Part shown: positions 58,201 to 64,000 of the stretch, piece by piece
Numbering within the stretch: the first letter of the stretch is position 1
Layout: each line of letters begins with the position of its first letter
Assembly: GCA_030248295.1 (NCBI GenBank)
Contig: JASANH010000740.1
Location: 36,723-100,722 of the forward strand
Length of the DNA stretch: 64,000 nucleotides
DNA from: Mesodorylaimus sp. YZB2_4
Lineage: Eukaryota > Nematoda > Enoplea > Dorylaimida > Dorylaimidae
Reading direction: 5' to 3'
Notes under the pieces: model-generated
Seen by the model: the letters and a program-made list of their open reading frames with translations, nothing else
Databases searched by the model: none
Told to the model about the DNA's origin: nothing
Position numbers and translations under genes: made by a program

Positions 58201-61200
58201 CTCGCCAGCTGCCACCCCAATTGTCCCCAGTAATGATCAAACGAGTGGAACCAGTAGTCGAGCCCATGGCTGCAGGACCAGACGCCATGTTTGTGGTCCC
58301 ACCGCACGAAATTCCATCGGATGCAGTCAAGCCATCATGGGTATTCGCCGAAGATGAACAGCATCGTCGAATTGCGTTTCGTCAGCTCAATGCAGTTCGA
58401 GCGGAAGTATTGGATCAGCCAGTTATGCAGCCACTGCAACGCCGCGAATCGCCAGAAATTATTATCGGTATCGATGGACGTCGTGTTCAAGCAATTATCG
58501 ATTCCGGCGCCCAAGCATCGATCATGTCAGACAAGTTATATGCCGAAATCCACCCAGATTGGGATGGATCAGTGGAAGAATGCCCGTTATCATTTCGATC
58601 AATCGATAATGACAAGCCAAGAATTTTGGGTACTAGGTATGTGTATCTAACGTTTGGGGATAAGACGATTTTGCACGAAGTGGCGATATTGCATGACCCC
58701 CAGGGTCTGATAACCATGCTTATCGGTCAGGACATCAACGTTAGGTACAAGCATACATTGTCGGAAAGCAAACGATCAGTGGCCTATTGCGCTGGTCAGT
58801 TGAAGGGTGTCGAGGTGCCCTATGCCAATAGTTCGCCAGAAGCGTCAGTGGGATGTGTCAAAGTCGCTGTCCCACAGCTCGAAATTCCGCCTCGTTCTCA
58901 AGTTCAAGTCGATGTGGCGCTCAGCATGCTCAATGTGCGAAATCCATCCGCATTGTATTTCGATCAAAGTCCGCACACGCGAGTTGGTCTCGATGTAATT
59001 GTGCCAAGAGGCCTGTGGACGAGTGATTTGGGATCGACATTCCAGGTACCAGTTTATAATTTGTCCGTGGAACCAAAAGTACTTTCAGGAGTCCTCATGG
59101 ATGCGTATTTGCCCGATCCATTCGTGTACCATGCTGAGCAAGATGTGTCAGTCACGATGGTCGAATCCCCAGTGCAGGTGCAAAAGCCAGACCGAGGCTC
59201 CCATGTCAATATTCGTCATACGCCAGCCGAACCGACTTTGCCCCCCAGGCAGTTTGGGCAGTCAGAATCGGTCAAGTCGGAGTCAGCCTCAAGTATTCCT
59301 CGAATTGGAACAGTAGAGCACATGAAAGGAGTGCTCGAGCGAGTGGTCATCAACGATCAATGCCCGAAGGAACACCAAGAAATGTTGAAACAAGTTATTC
59401 GAGACAATGTCGATATTTTCGCCTATCACGATTCTCATTTGACGAAGACTCATTTTGTGCAACATCGAATCGACACTGGAAGTCATCCACCCGTCAAGCA
59501 ACCGGCTCGACGTGTGGCCCCGCCACTAGTGCCCAAGGTGCGAGAGTGGCTAACGACGTATTTGGATGCAGGTATTATTGAGCCATCGTATTCTGCGTAT
59601 GCGTCTCCAGTGGTTATGGTCAAGAAGAAGGATGGTGGTATCCGATTTTGTATCGATTTTCGAGAAGTCAACAAGCAAACGAAACCAGATGTGTATCCAT
59701 TGCCTCAGATTCCCGATGTGCTCAGTACGCTCAAAGGATCAATGGTATTTTCGACGTTGGATGCAGCCAGTGGGTACCATCAGATCCCGTTGGATCCAGA
59801 AACGGCGGATCGCACTGCGTTCTGCACCCAGTTTGGTTTCTATCAGTTTACAGTCATGCCCTATGGAGTCATCAATGGACCAGCGTGTTTTCAACGGCTT
59901 ATGGAAATGGTTTTGAACGGGCTCACGTGGAGCATTTGTATGGCGTACATCGACGATGTTATTGTGTTCAGCCCGAATATGGAAGAACATTGCCAGCATT
60001 TGCAGCAAATTTTCGATCGTTTTCGCCACGCGAACCTGAAGTTGCAAGCCAAGAAATGCTCGTTTGGATTGTCCGAGGTCCAGTATTTGGGCCATGTTGT
60101 CAGCAGCGAAGGTATTCGACCATTGCCTTCCAAGATCGAAGTGATCAAGAGGTGGCCAGTGCCACAAACGGCCAAGCAATTGTATTCGTTTCTTGGTCTA
60201 GCTGGTTATTATCGCATGTTTATTCCAGCCTATGCCCGAATTGCTAGACCATTGTATGATTTGATGATGGATGGACGACCACCAGCAGAACGGTCCTATT
60301 GGGGGACAGAACATCAGCACGCGTTCGATCATTTGAAAGTTCGATTGACGTCACCCCCGGTGCTCCGTTACCCCGATTTTGATTTGCCGTTTGCAGTTAC
60401 GACTGATGACAGTGGATTGGCATTTGGTGCTGTGTTGGAGAAATACGATCCAGCTGAGCCAGACAAGAGATGGCCAGTCGAATTTGCGTCCAGAAAGATG
60501 AAGCCGTCCGAATTGAATCACAGCGTGCCAGCTCAAGAGGCTGCTGCGATTGTTTGGGCAGTCACTCGTTGGCATCATTATCTTGCCTTGGTGCCATTTG
60601 TCGTGTACACTGATCATGCCCAGTTGGTCAAGTGGTTCACGCGAAAGATTCAGGAAGGCCCGTTGGGTCAATTGACGCTCAAATTGCAATCGTACAATTT
60701 TACAGTTCAATATCGCCCAGGACGACTGAATGCGAATGCGGATATTCTCAGTCGTATTCCGCATATGGATTTGCTCAATGACGTGTGGGAAATGGCCGGA
60801 TTAGCGGAATTGGAGGACAGCCTCGAAACTGGTGAGTTTTATGTTGGGGATGAGGGCGAGGTTGTTGATAAGGCCCCGCCTGATAATGAATTGCATCGTC
60901 CAGTGGGTCTGGCTCAAATGGCTGCCGACCCTGTCGTGCCAGAACGAATTTCGATTTTGCGACAATCGTTGGTTGAACCTGTAAGTCACAGTCCAAAAGT
61001 TTCGTTCAAGCCAATGGTACATTGCCAAGAAGTCGATGTGGATAATGGAATGCCAATGTCGGACGCGTTGTTGGAGATCAATAAGAAATGGCCAAAGAGG
61101 CGTAGAGAATTGCATATTACCAGACTGCGTCAAGTGGGTCATTTGTTGGGAATGACCTTTGGATCCGTTTTGTCCAAGAGATACAAAGTCGACAATGGAT

Positions 61201-62822
61201 ATCCGTATCAAGTGCGTTTGCGGGTGCGATCGCCCGCTCGTTATCTGTTCTATCGCGACAGATTTCCAGTCACGCCGGATGGTGTAGTCGATATTGAGCA
61301 TTTGACGGAAGAAGAGCGAGTCGCCTTGAAAACAGCATTGCCGCCGATAATTAAGGAACCCGAATTGGAACAAGTGGGATTGGAAGCCCGTGTGGCGTCG
61401 ATGGTGGCGCCTGATCGATTGACAACAGCTAAAGTGGTAAGTGAATTGGAACAGTTTCTGGCCACGCCAGTTGCCCCTGCAGTGGTCGCGACTCAAGTCA
61501 TCGAAGTTCAAGATCAAGTCATTGCCCAGCAACCTGTTCCAGTGCAAGAACCGCAAGTGATCGCACAAGTGAATAGCAGCGATGCGCCTTTGATTATTTT
61601 CGATGATCCTGTCTTAGCCGATAGCGAGTCATCAGATACGGAATCGTCTACAGTGATCACGGATAAAGAATTTGTGGCGAAAGTATTCGAAATTGATACC
61701 GATGGTCTGACCCCGTCGGATGCGGATTTGGAAAAGTATCTGTGCTATTGTAAGTTATCCGATCAAGCCATTGCTCCAGTGCGTGCCACAGCCGATGCTG
61801 CTGGCTACGATTTGTCCAGTGCTTATTCGTACGTCGTCCCGGCTGGTGAGAAAGTGTTGTGCAAAACGGATTTGGCTATTCAGATGCCGCCTGGTTGTTA
61901 TGGAAGAATTGCCCTGCGATCTGGCCCCGCCAGCAAGCATATGATCGCGGTTGGTGCTGGAGTCATCGATCCAGACTATCGAGGTAATGTCATGATACTT
62001 TTGTTTAACCATGGTTCTGAGCCGTTTAGAGTGCAACGAGGAGATCGAATTGCACAATTGATATTGGAACGAAATTTGACGCCTGAAGTGTGCGAAGTGC
62101 AACAGGTCAAGAAATCAGCTCGTGGTAGTTTGGGATTCGGTTCAACGGGTATGTCAAAGCTACAGAAGGTGCCATTGGTGGTCAACGAGCGACCAGACGT
62201 GTCCAATGGCAAGATAGCCTCACGATCGAAGGGAGAGCCACAGTGCCACAGTGGCAAGATAGCTTCGCCAAACGAGATCGATCAAGCCGATTTGCAATGT
62301 TGTATGATCTTGCGAGGGCGTGTCGAACCGCCCGCCCAGCCAGCAACGACGAAAGAAGATTGGATAGCAGCTGGTCATCAGTACCGGTCATTCGCATTGT
62401 CGACACGCGAAGATGCAATAGTGGCTACGATGCCGAAATCGTTTATTGCCTCTTTGTGTGCTCCCAGCGCAGAATCGGAATCAGATTATGAATATGGTTC
62501 GTATACGCCGTCCGCTGACGATATGCCACCGTCAGCAGAAGTCATGTTGCCTAGTCGAGAACAATTGCGGAAAGAACAACGATCAGAACCCGCATTGTTA
62601 GATATTATCGATAGTTTGAATGGAATTTTGCCAGAATCGCCAGAAGCTCGTCAAACTCGTGTTGCAGCAAGTTCAGCAGCACAAGTTGGCCGACGATGGT
62701 GTATTGCTTCGACGACGCCAATTTCGGAAGCCCAAGCGCACAGTTTATGTCATCGTCGTGCCTCGTCGATATCGGAAATTGATTTTCTTAGCTCATCACA
62801 ATGCTCCAGATCGAACGACTGA
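55242..62822 (+). CDS. Gag-protease-RT-RNase H-dUTPase polyprotein
   Basis: From ATG at 55242 the frame runs 2,526 codons. Residues ~55-165 are a Glu/Arg/Gln-rich coiled coil; ~430-480 hold repeats of TVQAMQASTQQ; ~560-740 look like a retrotransposon gag capsid (TWTQLTTDMCAHFQ). Zinc knuckles are at 891-904 (C-x2-C-x4-H-x4-C) and ~911-925 (C-x2-C-x5-H-x4-C). Protease DSGA is at 1087. Reverse transcriptase spans about 1420-1610 (RFCIDFREVNKQT; YIDD at 1569). RNase H spans about 1715-1840 (TTDDSGLAFGAVLE; GRLNANADILSR). dUTPase occupies about 2180-2303 with all five motifs: AGYDLSSA, RSGPASK, GVIDPDYRGN, GDRIAQLI, RGSLGFGSTG. After ~62,650 the frame drifts out of the conserved integrase reading. 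Confidence 0.9.
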   Translation: MADQGGNLVNPDLENQPADDHPGDQNEQPDQNDQNGQVDGGGQVEAPPQQQAVADGALPEQVRRQLAELEAQRRELELRAKELEIEDRLLIAERQRHKEEDERRQRRLEQEEERLRREQQQLLDERARQREEDRLYRERVQQLDKAVGDLVNRQKEVLDRVSQPPVLPSSQNESGSGSTSSQQRDSGSAAGSGPTSTSGNRTAPISDRNLLIDFGPPQDCTPTSIDRWFTWQEILSNNDFEFWQSFLTALAPRAQREVDEARDLPTVRHAARVAATAIAQLEISAAFGPSTGFMRFWLQENRQPREGQPDLVKWYVPLPLAIQYLNPATRRPLVKDPVTGKYITSSQAARHVAFQDQPSDQEQEDSVQWLEDYNAAYDQLMQEKNAAANQVEAPPPVSQPPAPIGRMESASPMDAQLVSVVKALQDTVQAMQASTQQTLQSTVQAMQASTQQALQNTVQAVQASAQAQQASIHQSLVDLVAAISPSIKTKGKKKRPLVPPGRTAVSDTTDHSDDESMVSVASSVQRRREKHNKEAPPPGPLRKSSSKADLNTSRLQLAMRKGKPPDLNIDKYTGKPNSPPLDEWLQDYAMRMRMMGMPDDIDMVQLLPIYVADQPAQWICQYYMKYPDLKSLTWTQLTTDMCAHFQLRDESYLIAQFQELKPLPGESYLDFGNRLESAAKRAYPGLTGDQLRWPLIDAFRKHLPAKLAQLVQDLHIDGSQRASFEEIKLRAAKWQLRNPTVPKNIAAQPAAVAAAVEVSSNEFEEETHAFAASAPPNNPKYFGAGAGVPVSVPPAQRQQQRSQTTRYQPNAQLQQQPSYPTNEQRRHLDQVASQASSPNASASNGAQVNARQPRQTPTGLGSRPYRSPETGHTYDTLTKSGIPRDVANMQCRECGQYGHIGAHCTTRPPCEVCHRSPGHGPFRCPNLYVSDLADAQSQQRTERSQQRQSNQGMSQGQSNRPAAAPQQAPRQAAQNSQAQVNRVVVQSRQLPPQLSPVMIKRVEPVVEPMAAGPDAMFVVPPHEIPSDAVKPSWVFAEDEQHRRIAFRQLNAVRAEVLDQPVMQPLQRRESPEIIIGIDGRRVQAIIDSGAQASIMSDKLYAEIHPDWDGSVEECPLSFRSIDNDKPRILGTRYVYLTFGDKTILHEVAILHDPQGLITMLIGQDINVRYKHTLSESKRSVAYCAGQLKGVEVPYANSSPEASVGCVKVAVPQLEIPPRSQVQVDVALSMLNVRNPSALYFDQSPHTRVGLDVIVPRGLWTSDLGSTFQVPVYNLSVEPKVLSGVLMDAYLPDPFVYHAEQDVSVTMVESPVQVQKPDRGSHVNIRHTPAEPTLPPRQFGQSESVKSESASSIPRIGTVEHMKGVLERVVINDQCPKEHQEMLKQVIRDNVDIFAYHDSHLTKTHFVQHRIDTGSHPPVKQPARRVAPPLVPKVREWLTTYLDAGIIEPSYSAYASPVVMVKKKDGGIRFCIDFREVNKQTKPDVYPLPQIPDVLSTLKGSMVFSTLDAASGYHQIPLDPETADRTAFCTQFGFYQFTVMPYGVINGPACFQRLMEMVLNGLTWSICMAYIDDVIVFSPNMEEHCQHLQQIFDRFRHANLKLQAKKCSFGLSEVQYLGHVVSSEGIRPLPSKIEVIKRWPVPQTAKQLYSFLGLAGYYRMFIPAYARIARPLYDLMMDGRPPAERSYWGTEHQHAFDHLKVRLTSPPVLRYPDFDLPFAVTTDDSGLAFGAVLEKYDPAEPDKRWPVEFASRKMKPSELNHSVPAQEAAAIVWAVTRWHHYLALVPFVVYTDHAQLVKWFTRKIQEGPLGQLTLKLQSYNFTVQYRPGRLNANADILSRIPHMDLLNDVWEMAGLAELEDSLETGEFYVGDEGEVVDKAPPDNELHRPVGLAQMAADPVVPERISILRQSLVEPVSHSPKVSFKPMVHCQEVDVDNGMPMSDALLEINKKWPKRRRELHITRLRQVGHLLGMTFGSVLSKRYKVDNGYPYQVRLRVRSPARYLFYRDRFPVTPDGVVDIEHLTEEERVALKTALPPIIKEPELEQVGLEARVASMVAPDRLTTAKVVSELEQFLATPVAPAVVATQVIEVQDQVIAQQPVPVQEPQVIAQVNSSDAPLIIFDDPVLADSESSDTESSTVITDKEFVAKVFEIDTDGLTPSDADLEKYLCYCKLSDQAIAPVRATADAAGYDLSSAYSYVVPAGEKVLCKTDLAIQMPPGCYGRIALRSGPASKHMIAVGAGVIDPDYRGNVMILLFNHGSEPFRVQRGDRIAQLILERNLTPEVCEVQQVKKSARGSLGFGSTGMSKLQKVPLVVNERPDVSNGKIASRSKGEPQCHSGKIASPNEIDQADLQCCMILRGRVEPPAQPATTKEDWIAAGHQYRSFALSTREDAIVATMPKSFIASLCAPSAESESDYEYGSYTPSADDMPPSAEVMLPSREQLRKEQRSEPALLDIIDSLNGILPESPEARQTRVAASSAAQVGRRWCIASTTPISEAQAHSLCHRRASSISEIDFLSSSQCSRSND

Positions 62823-63469
62823 TCATCCAGCTTCAGGTCGAATGCTCACAGCATTGCGCCCATTGTATCATTGGGATACAATGACGTCCGATTTGGTTCG
62901 TTGGTGTGCCGCCTGTCTCACGTGCAAGTTGAGAAAGCCAGATTGTGTCAATCGAAGACCGCCTTTGACACCTATTCCAGTGCCGTCACAGCCATTCGTA
63001 TTTTGGGCTGTAGATTCGATGGGTCCTTTCAAGGTGACCAAGAAAGGTAATCGATATTTGGTCAATTTCATTGATTTGTTTACGAAGTACCTAGTGCTAG
63101 TGCCAGTGGAGGACTTGCGTGCGCGCACTGTAGCCAAAGCATTTATCGAGCATTTGTATTTGGTTCATCCGCAAGTGCAGCGCCTATTGTCAGACAATGG
63201 CCCAGAATATCGGAATCGATTTATGCATCACGTCTGTACCCGATTGAAGATCCAGAAGAATTTTGCTACCCCGTGGCATCCGCAAGGGAATGGCCAAGTG
63301 GAGCGATTGAATCAAAGCGTTGGAAACAGTATCGCCTTCAGTATGCAAGATGGTGAGGACGAATGGGATCAAATGGTACCATATGCTGCCTGTGCTTTGC
63401 GAATGGGTCATTCCACGTCGATTGGTATGTCTCCGTATGAAGCGGCGTATGGAGTCCCACCCCGAAAAG
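62650..63469 (+). CDS. Integrase zinc finger and catalytic core, in the +1 frame
   Basis: In the frame of 62,620-63,480 an HHCC finger (HHNAPDRTTDHPAS ... CAACLTCK) is followed by the catalytic triad: Asp in FWAVDSMGPF, Asp in LLSDNGPEY, and Glu in HPQGNGQVERLNQ. The DDE spacing fits retroviral-type integrases. It overlaps the end of the upstream frame by about 200 bp, so a frame change between about 62,620 and 62,690 is needed. Either ribosomal frameshifting or a single-base indel could explain it. Confidence 0.85.
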
Positions 63470-64000
63470 GATATCGATGAATTATTGGGAGCGCCAGTGG
63501 ATCCAGAAGATCAGTCCAGAGGTGCGAAGGAAGCCGAACAGTTATTAGCCGAAAGAAAGCTTCGTTTCGATCAATTGTGGCAGTGTCTGAAGGAAAGATC
63601 AGAGAAAGCAAAAGCGAAGCAGAAAATGGAATTCGATCGATCACGAGCTGGTAAGTTCAAGTTTGTGGTTGGTGATTATGTGGTCAAGCGGAATCATTCC
63701 AAGACGCGCACCAAGTGGGACCCTCAGTTTTTGGGCCCTTTCCGCATTGTCCGAATTCAAGATAAAGCGCCAGTAGCCTATGTGGTGCCGTGCATCGACC
63801 CAGACGCGGTGCCCACGCCTGTCAATTTCGTCGAATTAGCCATTTTTCATCCTGAATTGACGGATGGAACCGAGAACGAGAATGAGCAGTGGGATTCGTT
63901 GGATATCAAAGTCGACTCGTCTATGGATCAGTTGGAACAGCCAGAAGAGGCGGAGGATCATGCTCAGGCCCCGCCTGAAGTGCTTGTGAGTGTGTCGCCG
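63470..64000 (+). CDS. Integrase C-terminal part, in the third frame (cut by window end)
   Basis: After GVPPRK the integrase frame hits a stop at 63,478, but the next frame continues DIDELLGAPVDPEDQ, then KFVVGDYVVKRNHS and KWDPQFLGPFRIVRI. This is the typical GDxVxx...GPFxVxx integrase C-terminal domain. It stays open to the window edge with an acidic tail. The frame step lies in CCCACCCCGAAAAGG, a homopolymer-rich spot. Confidence 0.8.

Larger units (their letters stand above)
54596..64000 (+). mobile_element. Ty3/gypsy-type LTR retrotransposon carrying a dUTPase (3' part outside window)
   Basis: Order of parts: putative 5' LTR, tRNA-Glu-like primer site, gag with coiled coil and two zinc knuckles, aspartic protease, reverse transcriptase, RNase H, a ~340-residue spacer, dUTPase, then integrase in the next frame and its C-terminal part in the third. 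The RT-RH-IN order and YIDD motif place it with Ty3/gypsy elements. The 7.5-kb frame without a stop implies recent activity. The 3' LTR must lie beyond 64,000. Confidence 0.9.

Noticed and set aside
55263-58307. Many minus-strand ORFs opposite gag
   Set aside because: They are antisense shadows of the gag frame without motifs.

Overview
The window is eukaryotic and metazoan. Its genes are split by very short introns, mostly 53-67 bp with GTAAGT-like donors, and the families are animal ones: SEA and von Willebrand A (VWA) domains, a translocator protein (TSPO), a rhodopsin-type GPCR, a secreted alpha-L-fucosidase and KCNE-like membrane proteins. The compact introns, moderate GC and abundant small transposons suggest a small-genome invertebrate. 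A tardigrade or another ecdysozoan is plausible, but the sequence alone does not settle the species. All exon models were built by hand from splice signals and phase continuity.

Layout. Positions 1-8566 (minus) hold one large gene that leaves the window on the left. It encodes a type II membrane protein with a SEA domain, a Thr-rich stalk and at least six VWA domains; every exon junction is phase-consistent. Positions 8.6-13.5 kb have no recognisable gene and hold a dispersed repeat family and a ~280-bp poly-A tract. At 13.73 kb lies a small secreted protein made of a duplicated four-cysteine unit. Positions 15-23 kb are a transposon graveyard: an internally deleted Ty3/gypsy relic, a 236-bp repeat pair and a Tc1 relic interrupted by a SINE. 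Then come a trypsin-like protease (23.2-24.4 kb), an alpha-L-fucosidase (25.9-27.7 kb, minus), a pogo-type MITE (29.6 kb), an RS-rich unknown protein (30-31 kb), a Penelope-like fragment (32.4 kb), two convergent KCNE-like genes (34.2-37.0 kb), a small secreted protein (38.6-39.1 kb), a cysteine-rich fragment (45.1-45.4 kb), TSPO (46.5-47.7 kb) and a GPCR (51.4-53.5 kb, minus).

From about 54.6 kb to the right edge lies a large, young-looking Ty3/gypsy-type LTR retrotransposon. It has a tRNA-Glu-like primer binding site and one ~7.6-kb gag-pro-RT-RNase H-dUTPase reading frame. The integrase lies one frame on and the integrase tail a further frame on. The complete five-motif dUTPase between RNase H and integrase is the most unusual single feature of the window.

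The host genes do not form an obvious pathway; membrane and secreted proteins predominate. Several repeat families recur across the window: a 90-190 bp family sharing a hairpin core (six copies), a tRNA-derived SINE family (three copies) and a ~620-bp family (three copies).
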